Under the pieces are notes generated by a model. It searched no databases, was not told the DNA's origin, and was given only the letters and a program-made list of their open reading frames with translations. The translations under genes were made by a program, and so were the position numbers. DNA of 64,000 bases, taken from Straminergon stramineum (lineage: Eukaryota > Streptophyta > Bryopsida > Hypnales > Calliergonaceae). Below, one piece after another: positions 13,633 to 25,706 of the stretch. Positions within the stretch are counted from its first letter, which is position 1; every line of letters starts with the position of its first letter. Location of the stretch: contig OY987263.1 in NCBI GenBank assembly GCA_963920665.1, positions 44,551,218-44,615,217 on the forward strand, written 5' to 3'.

Positions 13633-15040
13633 GCCGGTAATCAAGGCGGAAGAAGAGAAAAGGTCTCCAACAAACTCAACCACGCTAAGCACCCGTCGGG
13701 GTGGAGAATCCAACTCCCCATCTCTCATACACGACCAACAAGACAACAACAAAATGGACAAGAGAATGAGAAGGTGCCAAAAGAGAGGGCAATTTGAAGG
13801 AGGAGGGAAAAAGTAGATAGGATCGGGCAAAATCTTCAAGACTTACTTAGGCCCTTAGATTAGAAGTAGATAATCACCCTGAGATTAAGTGTGAGGCATA
13901 AGTGTAGGACGTAAGAAGTAGGACGTAAGAAGTAGCTCAACTTAGAAGGAGGGATGATGCGTACCTAAGATTAACTTAGTAAGAGGATTGGGGGTTAGTT
14001 GGGCCACCTTAGAGTGTGGGAGGAAAGAAGGAAGGAGGGGAAAGAAAAAAATAGGATAGAAATTGACAATTAAACCCTAGTATGAATTTATTTTATGATT
14101 AGAACGGTGGTTTGTTGTCTCACGGTGTGGGAGTTCATGGCGAAGGAGGTAGAGCTTCTGGGTGGTGCGATCAACGACTCAAGTTTCGAGGTATGAGGTA
14201 AACCTCTCCAAACTTTCCCTATGGCTCTAACTAGAGTTTAGTAGCTTGGGCCGAGGCCTACCCTTAAGACAAACCCTCAGGACCGTAGGTCAGGTCATTT
14301 CCAGGGGCATAAGATTTGAGAAGAAGGTCGTGGCTTTCCAAAACCCTAAAGCACGCCCAAATCGAGCAAAAATTGAGAAAGTTATGGCTAAATGAAGTTT
14401 AGGATCAAGTTGGATGAAGAATAGCTAAACTCTGGGTTAGATAGAGAATTAAGCACATGAGAAAGAGGCTCCCATCTAGGACTGAAGAAAAAAGTCAATT
14501 CCGAATTGTAGGCTAGGAGAAATTAGCGGATGAAGTTTGGGGAAGGCTTGGATGGAAATTCAGTAGAAATCCCCGATCAAGGTCCAATTCCAAATCTGGG
14601 TAGGTGAATCCTTGAGAAACATCCTCCAAAATTTCAGATCTTTCTAAATTGGGGAGCTAGGTGTAATTGATGGATGAAGTTTGAGGAACTAAATAGCGGT
14701 CAAACTTCATTCAACCATAACTTTGGCTAGGAAGGTCAGATAAGGCCGAGTCTTATATTTTTAGAAATGTCACGAGATGAACTAGAGGGTTCTTAGGATA
14801 GTTCTGCCCTGGATTCGGTCCCACCCAAATCATCCATCGGGCCCTCCATCTAGTTAGCCCAAAACATTGGAAGTAGTTTAAGCAAATCTTGCAATTCGGA
14901 GTCACTTAGTAAAAAGATACGTTGCTTGGAAGGCACAGTGGACGACACTTAGACAACCAAAAGTAGGAGTCACTTAGTCCAAACCTAGAACTTAGTTGTG
15001 TTCACGAATTACCAAGGGTGGATAATTTGGCACTCACAGC

Positions 15041-15130
15041 GAGGGAGGGTGTTGAACATATTGAACAATGCTCTAATTCATCGCTTTCCATTCATCCAGG
15101 GACACATTCTTTCCTATTCGTTAGGGAACG
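15041..15130 (+). repeat. Purine tract plus LTR-like start
   Basis: GAGGGAGGG at 15,041-15,049 resembles a polypurine tract and is followed by TGTTGAACATATTGAACAA at 15,050, identical over 19 bases to the 5' LTR start at 3352. TTCCTATTCGTT also recurs further in. Beyond about 80 bp the two sequences no longer align by eye, so this is either the 3' LTR of a strongly diverged or rearranged copy, or the end of a related element. Confidence 0.5.
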
Positions 15131-16144
15131 TTAGGAAAGTTGAATGACATCTCCTTAGCTCCTAAGTTGGTCAAATTGTCTTTTGTTCAATAGCAATGAC
15201 TATAATTGAATTCCACATCATTTGCTTCTCTAGTCCAAATAATTTCTTTCTAAGTTTTTTAGAGTCATGATATCTATAGTAGTGCACTCCCTAACACCAC
15301 TTGTGGGGTAGTATAGATTATTTGGACATTAGAACTTGCTATGCAAGATTTCAATAGTAATGATATTCTATTGTTTTTCTATATATCAATTGATATATGT
15401 ACTATTTACTAAATTGTTGCCTCAATATTCCAATGCCTCTTTTGTATTTTGACTATTTTATGGCAAATCCCTCAAGCTCTAATACGAAAGTGGAGAGCAA
15501 CACTGCGATTGTACCACTTAGTTCTAATGCATCAGTATTTTGCTGATATATAATCAATTTGAATCTTTAGGTTGAACTTTTGTTGTGAAACTATATCATA
15601 ATGTTGACAAGAAGTTGACTTGACAACAAGAACTAAATTGTGAAGTTGAAGAGCAAATTATATGTATTAGTAAATTGAGTTGTACTTGGCTCTACTAGAT
15701 TCACATGTGTGAAGGACTAAGTCCAAAAAACTTTGGTATAGCTTTTTTGATCTTCAAGTAAATGCTTTATTGCATGTGCCATAGTGTCTCCAAGCATGTG
15801 GAAATACATACGTTCTATTAGTGTTCACTTTCCAAAAAGAGATTATTCAGCCATCTCTACAAAATTAAAAGAAAGCTTGGTTGTCATACTTATGAATTAT
15901 TAGATACACCAAAGAATTGTTATCCATCAAGAAAGACACTCATTTTATTAGACTTCGTTCAATGGAAAGATTTTGCAAATCCTCCAAGTTTTCAACCCAC
16001 CCCCCACCCCCCAAAGTCCAACAATTTGTATTAGAGTACATAGAGAAGAAAAGGACATTTGCTAATAAATATGGAATTGATCCATGCCCTGGATTCTATC
16101 AAACTAACATTCAACTTACACAATGATGATTGAAAAGATCTATC
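15131..16144. other. AT-rich intergenic sequence
   Basis: Nothing recognisable. Open frames are short and without codon structure. This is the sequence into which the large MULE inserted on its left side. Confidence 0.5.
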
Positions 16145-16154
16145 CTTCAAATAC
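16145..16154. repeat. Left target-site duplication of giant MULE
   Basis: CTTCAAATAC lies immediately outside the left terminal repeat and is repeated without mismatch at 33,521-33,530, immediately outside the right terminal repeat. Ten base pairs is within the 8-11 bp size expected of Mutator-like elements. Confidence 0.92.
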
Positions 16155-16380
16155 CAACGACGCTAGCATGCGAGCTTGGAGCGGCGAGCTTGTGAGCTAC
16201 GAGCGTGGAGCTTGTGAGCTTGGAGCCCCGAAAAAATTATTTTAATAAAAAATTCCTTTAATTTTTATTTTTGTAAAAGAAATTCCAAAAATAGGAAATA
16301 TTTTACTATTTATGGTAAATTTTGTGACCTATGACCGTGTCCCCTATAACCGTGGATTGTGATATGAGTCATTTTCCATT
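16155..16380 (+). repeat. Left terminal inverted repeat of giant MULE
   Basis: The outer 75 bp holds eight GAGC boxes spaced 7-8 bp apart (GAGCTTG or GAGCTTGT steps), followed by an A-rich stretch and then CCTATGACCGTG and ATAACCGTGGAT motifs near 16,327-16,360. The right end, read inward, has the same order: GTTGCTAG, a run of GAGCTTGTGAGC, an A-run, and CCATGACCGTGGAT. The repeats are imperfect but share layout and motifs. Arrays of a short box are typical transposase-binding sites (inference). Confidence 0.88.
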
Positions 16381-16814
16381 GTCTTGAAATTGTTAATTAC
16401 GACAGGAAAAGACCTTCAAACTTTGTTGAAAAGTTTGAGCATTTGGTTCAATGACTACAATAGAAAATATGGCAAATGTTGTGGGTATGCCAAATAGATG
16501 TCATTTGGCAGTAACTCTATTGGGTTATTTTGACTAGCTAGATTGAATACATCAAGTAAAGACTTCTAAATATCTCATTACAATTGGGATTTCCAACATG
16601 CGCTAGTATAAGTGGACACATATAGGATGAGTTGCCAACCTAAAGGTCTGGATTAGCTTATGAGCACAAGCTATTGTGGATTTGTATAGTAGACATTTCA
16701 CCCTAATCTAGAGGTGTTTTACTATATGTAATTTTCAAATCTAAAATTGATTTTTCTTCATGATTATAAGTACTGTCGAATGTTGACATCTTGAAACAAA
16801 TACTAAAAAATGAC

Positions 16815-17110
16815 CAACTAAAGGGGGGAAGCAACAAACTGGAAAAAGAATAAAATAGGAAAAGAAACAAAATGGGGAAAGAAAAGAAAGGGAAAAAAAA
16901 TGGGAAAAGAATAAAATATTGGAGAAAGAAAAAAATAGGAAAAGAAAAGAAAGGGGGAAAGAAAAGAAAGGGAAAGACCAAAAAATGGGAAACCAAAAAA
17001 AATAGAGAAATCCAGAAAATGGGGAAAGAAAAAAATGGGAAAGAATAACAAGAAAGAAAGGAGAATGAAAAAAACTAGAAACAAATGGAAAAATTAAGGA
17101 GGACAACAAT
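16815..17110 (+). repeat. Purine-rich GGGAAAGAAAAG minisatellite
   Basis: About 300 bp of nearly pure A/G built from variants of GGGAAAGAAAAGAAA, lying between the left terminal repeat and the 3' end of the transposase gene. It makes long Phe/Pro/Ser-rich open frames on the reverse strand that are artefacts of composition. Confidence 0.85.
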
Positions 17111-17395
17111 GAAATTGAGAAGACAATGAAGAAGTTTACAAATGGGACAAATCTGGGGAAATAAAGAAAGACTTTCTTTCTATATTCATATATGCCTTAT
17201 TAAAATAGGATTTAGGGTTGTACATAATTTTAGTCACTTACATGAATTAACTTCAAAACAATTGACTAATGAGACCTGCTTCCATCTTCCAAGAATTCAT
17301 TCACTACACAATTCCATAAGCTTCAAATCATTTCAATTATAATATATGTGAATGAATACAATATGAGTGAAGTACAAGGATAAATGTAGCCATGC

Positions 17396-20300
17396 CTATT
17401 CTGAAATTGTGATGATTCCTGCTCGAACTAGAAGTAGCTTCAACTCATTGAAGCTATAACTTGGTGCATGAATAAATTTATCATCACTGATGTCCATCTT
17501 CCAAAAGTAACGATACAAGTAGTACAAGTGCTTGCAATTCACATATTGTTGACGATCTCCAATGGCAGAAACAACCATATTGACGAAGTCTGGGCATGTG
17601 CATGTGGGAAACATACCCACTGTAATTCGATACACATTTCTGTTATGGTCTGCCCCAGTTTCCAATGACACAATTGCTCCTAGTCCCGGAAAAGGAAGCA
17701 ATGTCACTCCAAGTATTTGTCCTTTAATATTTCCAGCACTCTCCCACTAGTTCCGTTGCTTTGTAGTTGGTGCATTTGCAATTCGCCGTATAGTTCGATT
17801 GTTTCTAACCGTTGGATATGCATCTGGATTTGGTGGTGATGTTTGGTCAAACAACAGAGTTTTGTGAATTTCTGACATGTTGAAAAGTCGACGTGGAGAC
17901 AATGTAGGACGCTCTTGCAAGCGGAAGCCCGCATGTTGTAGCAACAAAGTTTCCTCTCAATTGAGGTTGGTCCCAATCAAAATAGGCCAAACCTCGGGCA
18001 CCTCGGGCCAATCGATGATCCACTTCCATTTTGTACCTTTCACACATCGTTCTATGTCGTCCCAACAAAACCAAAAATCTACCACCACCTCTCGTTTACT
18101 CCCATAATCTTCTTTTCTACCTCTATAGGTGGGAGCTGCGGTTCCCTTCTTTCCCCTTGCAATTTTGGCGGTGCACTTGATATTTGATCCCTGTTGTTGA
18201 GCTTGACATTTAGCATTTGATTTGTGACTAATCCTTGCAATGTGCCACTTTGATGTGTCACAATCACTTTCACATGGAATTGTAACATATGGAGAAGTGT
18301 TTACCTCATACTATTTACCTTCGCCATCTAAAGAATCTATAGATGCAATGGTAGATCTTGTTCGAACACGAGGTTGAGAGAAGTTGACTTTGTCCGGTCG
18401 GTGTGAGTCTCCTTCATCACCAATAGGTATGTCCAATTTCCTTTTCGTGCTTCCGAAGATCTCTTCTCCTAAATGCGGTATACGAGTTCCTACACCCTCA
18501 GCTCCAGGTAATGTGTTAAGTGCCTCTGCTATTTTCTTTGGATCTCCGCTTCGCCTAGCAGCTCTCAACTTCAACTCGCTTTTAGATGGACCAGATCCAC
18601 ATGCATGACCTTTGAGGTATGCACGATAGTTTGTCATTTGCATCCAAGCACGAATACTGTTGTCGCAAATGGCGTCAAATAAATTGTTCCCTCGATTTCC
18701 AGACATTTGAAGCCACTTGTTATGAATTGTTTCAGATAAATTGCATGAAGGTAGGTCCATCATCTCCTCCAAATTCAATTTCTAGAAATCCACAGAAGTT
18801 TACAAAGGAGTTAGCCCTTCAAATTCGTAGGATTTAGGGTTCCACAAAAAATAAGTATTAAACTCTCAAGTCTCTAGGGGTAGTACATTAAATACATTTT
18901 AATATAAAAATATATTACTCTCAGAATGACTACTATACTAATTATCCAAGTCATTGGGTAAGGTAAATAATGAAAACCATGATTTCAGCCCACCAATATT
19001 TTTAAGCAAGTTATCAAAAACGGGGGGTCCTGGATATATACTACAAATGCATCAGTCAAATCCGATTGATGCATTTAAAATGTCTACAGGACCCCCCCCC
19101 CCTTTTGGATTGTTTTTTAAATAATTGTCAGAACTACCCTAAACCAAAATAAGTTGCTTGAATTCACAAATTCATCCGTTGGAAATAACACATAAAGATA
19201 TTCAACAAATTCGGTACAACATTCTATAACAAAGCATACCTTCTGAAATGAAAACCTTCATATCAATTCAAATTACAAATGCAGTCACCATGTCCATAAA
19301 GCCTCCCCATGGCCGATAGCGGAAATGCCAAAATGCTAGCCAATGATCTAAGTGATGAAGCGCTTCTTCATTGGTAGCTCCAGATGACAGCCACCATGAC
19401 TGTATTGCAAGATAACGGGTCTTTGCTTGCTCCATAGTCTTCGAATCCTTGTATTGCTTATACAAAGTAATATGTTGTTGCTGAAATGTTTCTTTTATAT
19501 GTTTCTGTGTGTGTTTATGAAGAGAACTACTCCAATGCAACAAACAGGTCCTTTCACGATTCTCCATTTTTTCATCTGCAGAACCAGTACCGTAGACAAT
19601 ACGGATTGCATTCCAATTGGCCATAGCACTATCTGCCATGAACCCTTTAAAGTTAGGATCGGCCACTCCGTGACGCGCCATGACTGCATTCAAGCTCCTC
19701 CAAAATTGTACTTGAATCTCCGTGTCTTCAGACTGCATATCGCATATTGAAATGGTCATCACCTTTTTGTACTCGGTATCATATACGTGGTAGGCCATTG
19801 TGGTCCACTCCTTCACATGCTTCACGTGGTCGAACATCAACCACGCATTTTGTAGATCACCTCCTAGTTGCATGCGCTTGACAAGGTCTACTCCACTTCC
19901 GGGTCCTTCGGTGAGCATTTTGAAAATGTACACTTTCTCCTTGCCTTGGCTTAGGAAGACACTGTCGTGTATGAATTCGAATTTAGACTCTTTCTTCATG
20001 GTCATAATATGGTCGATGACACCTCCTCGATTGTTTGAGCGGAAAGAAGAGATAACATTTCGTATATTTGGACTGCTCAAATATTGGAAACGATCCATGA
20101 CCTCCTCCATTTCCTCTCCCTTTAGCATCTCCTTCTCTCCTTCTCCATTGTGAAAAAGATAGTTAGTTAAGAAGTCTTTACTAGCGGAGAGAGCAATTGC
20201 TGAATTTGTGGCTGTTGGTGTTTTGGCCACCTGTTCTGTAATGAGTCCGCAAATAGTTTCTGTGGAATCTCTATACATTCCCTTAGCGACAGGGTGAGCA

Positions 20301-21450
20301 TGCTCACCAAAATGAATAGCATCCCTACTCATTGTTGGATTGTCTGAATAAGAGTAGTACATCCTAGCATCACATGTGCTCAGGCATGAAGGTGGTTTCT
20401 TGCAAACCTTACAAACTAGAGTACAATCTTTTGGAGGACTATTCCCAACTACAAAAGGAAATGATGTGTAGCCACTCCACTCTGTTTCATTCTTCTTAGA
20501 AGCTCTTTTCATGTAATCACAATTTGGATTCTCACAAGCAAGATGGCCGGCACAGTAGGACTTACGGAACTTCAGGTTGTCCGAGTTGTTGATGTTTGTG
20601 GTCACTAGTTTGCACCATGGATGTCCATCATATCGCTTGTCCATTCCCTCCAAATTCCGAGCTGTTGATGAAGATGAAGATGAACGGCATGGAGGCAATT
20701 CGAAGATAGCATCCCCATCAAATATACTGCTGGAAGAAACGGGACACGATGGTGCTTCACTGTATTCAAATCCATTGTAGACAATTCATTTCGAGATCAA
20801 TGCATAGTGGCTAGTCCCCTCAAACAGTCTATGATGCTTACTCTTGCAATTGGATATGGATGCAATGGAGGACGATTGAAGAAGGACGAAGAAGGACTTT
20901 GTGATTGAGTTCCGGATATAGAGATGAGAAGATCCACCTCCCTTGACGAAGTCAGGATAGGACATGTTTGTTTTTGAAGAGGCAAATTAGGAGATTCTCC
21001 TTCTGATTGACTAGACAATTCTATGATTGGATCTAATTTTTCTACCTTCACCATACGAAGTACTTCAAGTTTTGGAAGGACCGTCTTCACTACATGAGGG
21101 GTCCTAGGTGAAACATCGTGTGCAATATATGGCATATCCACAGTTGAATTATCTGATTGGTGGCTAAGAATTTCAGTTGACGCTGCTAGCATAGACAAGG
21201 GAAGCCCGTATACTCTATAGTTCCCTGGAGAAAGAAACCAACACTACCCTCCATCTTCCATAGACCTCATAACAGGGATAGACTGTTGTACTTCACCCAA
21301 TTCCGACATCTTTTCTTCTTCTACATAGATGGAAGATTCTACAAATCTAAAACGAACATGGAGAAGGTGGCTGAGTACTCTAGCATGACCTCCATCATTT
21401 ACTAGAAAAAGAAGGGGAACCTCATGTCCATCTACTCGAATGCAAGCCAT
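17396..21450 (-). pseudogene. MULE transposase: GCM-like zinc, DDE, SWIM domains
   Basis: This would cut and paste the element by a DDE mechanism in the nucleus. Reading from ATG 21,450 (MACIRVDGHEV), a Ser-rich N-terminal part is followed by a Cys/His cluster (CAGHLACENPNCDYMK, then CKVCKKPPSCLSTC, then HFGEHAHP) resembling WRKY-GCM1 zinc domains known from MULEs, and the DDE core: first Asp in WLMFDHVKHV, second in FMADSAMANWNAI, CLLHW after it. The exon ends at 19,289; an intron of about 507 bp follows. The last exon (18,781-17,396) supplies a candidate Glu in LSETIHNKW and a SWIM finger (CTCPDF then CKH). In-frame stops lie at 21,246, 20,788, 18,313, 17,959 and 17,749, and a frame change or small intron lies between about 20,880 and 20,790. 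A TATA-like ATAAATATAG lies near 21,500. Confidence 0.88.
19022..19099. repeat. Fold-back sequence in transposase intron
   Basis: GGGGGGTCC at the left pairs with GGACCCCCC at the right, and the middle holds ATGCATCAGTCAAATC facing GATTGATGCAT. It is a short member of the fold-back family found in the introns of the divergent gene, and it sits in the transposase intron. Confidence 0.75.
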
Positions 21451-22414
21451 GATCCTAATTTCTACAAAGAGTGTCGTCAATGAGGGCAAGGTATCCTATA
21501 TTTATTATGAGAGAGAACACTCTAGCATTTGAAGTTCCATCATTTTAAACTAAGTAGGAACATAGCCAAGTTTAAGTAGTGGCTTCCATATTCAATGGGC
21601 ATTGAAAACCATTATAACAACATCCATTTATGGACCGTCATTCGCCGCCACCAACTTCTAGTTTTGCAGTTTAGGGTACTGCCATCCAAATTCCCTATAC
21701 CTTGGTCATTTGCCGCCATTGATGTTCCCTGTAGCCTTGTCAGATGGCGCCATAAACGTCCTTAACGGCCTAGTCATCTATTGCCATTGAAGACCCTTGT
21801 AGCTTGCTGATTCGCCGCTGCTGACATCCTTGAAGCCACCGCAATGTATGTCCCTTGCAGTCCTATCATCTATTGCCATTGAAGTCTTTAATGGCACTGT
21901 CATATAGAAGAGTTATGACCTCCAATAGGTGGCACTGTCAAAGTCCAATTGCTTTGAAGAACTTCATTACTGCCGGTTTAGGATTTAGTTTAATACATTG
22001 ATCTAGTACATTGTGGGAGTAATTTCAAGTAAAGTGTCAGGCCCATTTTGGGATTCGCATGACTTGAAACTTAGGTGTTGACGGCAGTTACGGCACATGA
22101 AATTAACTGACACGTACAAGACTATGAATGCTAACATAGAGTTCTACGAGTATTCTATTGTGTGCTGTGACATTCCAAGTTTTCAACCTTTCAACTACAT
22201 AAGTACAAGCCACTTCTGTAGACAAGAGCCATTTCCATGCTTCAAGTTGAAAACATAGTCTGCTACAGAGAGTGATAGGTTTTACATAGTTTTGATCAAC
22301 CTCATGTTCGTAGAGAATTCGGGTACTCTCATTTTTAGTCTAGAGCGTAGAAAGAGAAAAAAGAGGCAAAGTTTGTTCTATTTTTCATCTTCAAAGGCAC
22401 TATTAAGGTCTAGG
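21451..22414. promoter_or_regulatory. Divergent control region with about 35-bp iterons
   Basis: This stretch separates the two head-to-head genes and must hold both promoters. From 21,637 to about 21,910 a degenerate repeat of roughly 35 bp recurs about six times, built on GTCATTTGCCGCCATTGA followed by a CCCTTGTAGCC-like half. A TATA-like ATAAATATAG on the reverse strand near 21,500 fits the transposase start. No clear TATA box is seen for the forward gene. The iterons could be transposase or regulator binding sites (inference). Confidence 0.6.
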
Positions 22415-25240
22415 ATGACTCGTGGAAAGGGAGTGGTATCCAAAACAGGACAGTCCACACCTGGCAACCTTCGGAAAGTCCTTCATTTTGGAATTAGGGG
22501 GGATAGTGAGGACGAGGATGCTACAGTCTACAACATGGATGCAGTGCAAGAGACATCTAATGACACTAGTGGCGCCCAAATTGGAGGAAGAGAAGTCTGC
22601 GTTGGAAATGTAAGAATCAAAGAGCAACATTCTCCTTCTTTGAATTAGTCCTTTTCTTTTGCTATTCATCAGAAGACAACGTCATTTTGGATATGGGAAT
22701 GAAAGAATTTATTAGTTTTTCATTTCAACTATTCTTGAGGGAGTATGATTATATAGACAACAAAATGAGAATGTCATTTGTCTCTCCACATAATAAGACT
22801 CATGCCTTACAAATTCTTGCACATTGCACTTTACCATTCCATTTAGGATCTTGAGAACATAGGCTTAGAACAATACATAGGTGTATCAACCCTTAGATGG
22901 AAACAAGTTTTGTAAGGTACTGAGGTTTACTTCCCAAAATCTTTTTGTGTACATTCATGTACACACCACAAGGAATACCAAGGCCATTAGAAATAGAAAG
23001 GAAAACTTCATATTTGCTATGAGATTTTTTATACACTGTTAACAATCAGTAGCAAACTTTAGGCAAATTAATTTCAAAATTCTCTCTTTTTTAGGATGCT
23101 TTTTACATACAACAAACTCTAAATCTATGAACATTCTTAGATGCAGACAATAGCTAGGTAGGTCAAGGTCATTCTAGTTGTATGAGTTCAAATAAAGGGA
23201 CCTAATTTGATAGTGATTTATTTAACTTTAAAACCCCTCTGGACAAACCCTTTAGCTCCTCGAAGTCCAATTTTGGAGAGTGATGAAATTTCTTTCTCAT
23301 TATTGCCTGGGTGAAAATCCTACTCATTCATGGAAATATTTAATGAAGTTTTTTATTTCTATTTAATGGTTGGATTTGGTGTTTGTAGAGTACATATTTT
23401 TCTAATATTATGAAGGTGCAATTATGTCAAGTAACTCAAGTTGTTGACTATCTCAAAATTGCATTGACTATAGTATATATCAGATTTTGCAAAAGTAAGT
23501 TCATATATTAAAAGAACACAAAAAATTCAAATTCTCACAGTATGAAGAAAAACCTAAACCCAAAACCAATTCAACAAATTTGAATCTGAAAATAATTATA
23601 TTATCCTTGTTATTAAAATTTGAAGTAATTTCAAAATTTTCCTTTCAAACTTTATAATCAAATATTAGTGAAAGTATAGTTGGATCTAACTGTGTAAATG
23701 GAATGTACAACTCACAGTCTCCATCTTCTATTCGAATGTCAATTCAACAATATTCTTTAGAAGTGGACTTTGTTTTGATTTCTTTGACATTAAGAATTGT
23801 GGAGAGTCTCTACACTCGAAGGAGTTCAGAGCTTGTAACTAAATAAGGTAGAGCGGCCCATTTTTTCCAGCTTCTTATAATCACCATCCTATTTTTGGCC
23901 CCATCTCCACTATAAAGCTCACCCAAATCCATTCACTATTTTGACAATTTTAGTGCATTAATTCCAACTTGGGTAAAGTGTCAGCCTTTGATTGGTGGAT
24001 ACTCTAGAGCTAATAGGTATATGTAATGGCCGTTATAAGGGTTTAGGATAGGACATTTCTGACTCTAAACTAGTGGCAGTTTTGTAATTTAGGACAGACC
24101 ACTTTAGAAATTCATAGAAATTACAATTTTTATCGAAAAATTATAATTCCACTTGGGTTTGATTCTTCAATCATGCACACACCTCTGAAAAATATGTGAC
24201 CCTCCTACAATTGGTCCTAATATACTCAGATTTCGAATGAAGATGGTAATTACTTGGGCTACCCTATAAGAATCCAATTTTAGGCAAGTCAATTAATATG
24301 GGGTAAGGGCGGTCAATCATGACTGAAATGCGTAATCATGCATGGGTCCACGCTGCCCGAGATGGAGGCCCAGTCATCCAGGACTGAGAGTCATGTTCAA
24401 GACCTAGGCCTGAGCCCGATTTAGAGCCTGATTGAAACTAAATCCAAACCCGAGGAAACTGAATCTGGTTCATCTAGAGAAAAGTGAATCCGCTAGATAT
24501 GGATTTATTCAAATCCTTACAGCTACTTCGATAAGGATTGTAAAGGTGATTTTCAAATTTGAGAAAGTGACATCCAAAACTTTCAACGGCCCTAAAATTG
24601 GTCGGCTTGGGTTCATGCACCAGCAACGCCCGCTTTCTCAAGCATGAGTTACAAGGAGGCAGCTTTTTCAAGATAATTTTAGAATTTCTAATACCATCGG
24701 GAATGGCAAATGGCACGTTGTAGCGGATAATGTGGCGGCGCCTATCTTCTGCTACGAGTGCATGGGGTTTCTTCAAGAGCTATGGACGAACATTCTTGAA
24801 TGGGGTTGCTTATTCACAAGTGGGAGCTTGAAACAATCTTCTACTAAATTATCTTTGTCTTTGGCTTGCAGCAAGGGAGGATGACTCGTAATACAAGGAG
24901 CCGTTCGAAAGATGGTGGAAACTTACAAGAACAGCATGGACAGGAGACTCGAGGTCGTCAAGCACAGCAGGTATGAAATCTTTTCAAAAGTGTTTTCTCA
25001 TGTGAGCTTGAATGAGAGATTGACGTCGAGATTCACAGGAACTCTACCATTCGCTGCTGTAAGTAGTCTTCAAACCCATGCATGAGCTGGGCTAGCAGGG
25101 CTCTTGGGAATTCGTTTGAATCATTTGAATTTTTATAACTGTGATTTCAATGGAAGAGCTCACCTTCATTGACGAAGTGCACGTTCCTGCAAATCCCCGA
25201 TGCTCCTAATCTTCAGTTGAAAACGGAAAAAAAAGACCCT

Positions 25241-25337
25241 GGTACCAAATCTCAGGGGTCCAGCCAAGTCAATCCCAGGATGAGTCGGATCCGACTGTTC
25301 TCCAGACAGACTCAGCTGGACCCCTTGGATTCGGTAC
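25241..25337. repeat. Fold-back sequence 1 in cargo intron
   Basis: GGTACC...GGGGTCCAGC on the left faces GCTGGACCCC...GGTAC on the right, around the perfect palindrome AGTCGGATCCGACT. The arms pair at about three positions in four. It is about 97 nt long. Confidence 0.85.
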
Positions 25338-25609
25338 AGTTCTTGGTTCCTTGAAGATTTTTAAAAAAACATTTCAATTCCTTAGCCTAGCGCGGAGAGA
25401 TTCACAGGAACTTTATCGTTCACTGCCGCAAGTAGTCTTCAAACCCATGCATGAGCTGGACTAGCGGGGCTCTTGGGAATTCGTTCGAATCGTCTGAATT
25501 TTTGTTACTATGATTTCAATGGAAGAGCTCACCTTCATTGACGAAGTGCACGTTCCTGCAAATCCCCGATGCTCCTAATCTTCAGTTGAAAACGGAAAAA
25601 AAAGACCCT

Positions 25610-25706
25610 GGTACCGAATCTCGGGGGTCCAGCCAAGTCAGTCCCAGGATGAGTCGGATCCAATTGTTCTCCAGACAGACTCAGCTGGACCCCCTGGATC
25701 CGGTAC
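25610..25706. repeat. Fold-back sequence 2 in cargo intron
   Basis: This is the duplicated counterpart of the fold-back at 25,241. Its left arm reads GGTACCGAATCTCGGGGGTCC and its centre GAGTCGGATCCAATTG, so one half of the central palindrome has changed while the outer arms (GGGGGTCC / GGACCCCC) pair even better. Confidence 0.85.

Larger units (their letters stand above)
9146..15040. other. Non-coding repeat-derived region with minisatellites
   Basis: No protein-coding frame is convincing here. A core-promoter-like TATAAAAGG near 11,002 is followed by a CT-rich stretch, as in an LTR U3/R boundary, so part of 9.7-11.6 kb may be an LTR whose ends I could not define. Three minisatellites (12,735-12,975; 13,325-13,530; 13,530-13,632) lie inside. 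The segment separates the copia RNase H end from an LTR-like start at 15,050, so it may hold nested insertions. Confidence 0.5.

Noticed and set aside
13204..13839. 211-codon open frame on the reverse strand
   Set aside because: It is a read-through of two minisatellites; the Pro/Ser/Phe repeats follow the DNA unit and there is no start context or homology.
16703..17109. Phe/Ser/Pro-rich reverse-strand open frames resembling membrane proteins
   Set aside because: They are translations of an A/G-rich tract in three frames at once, so composition alone explains them.
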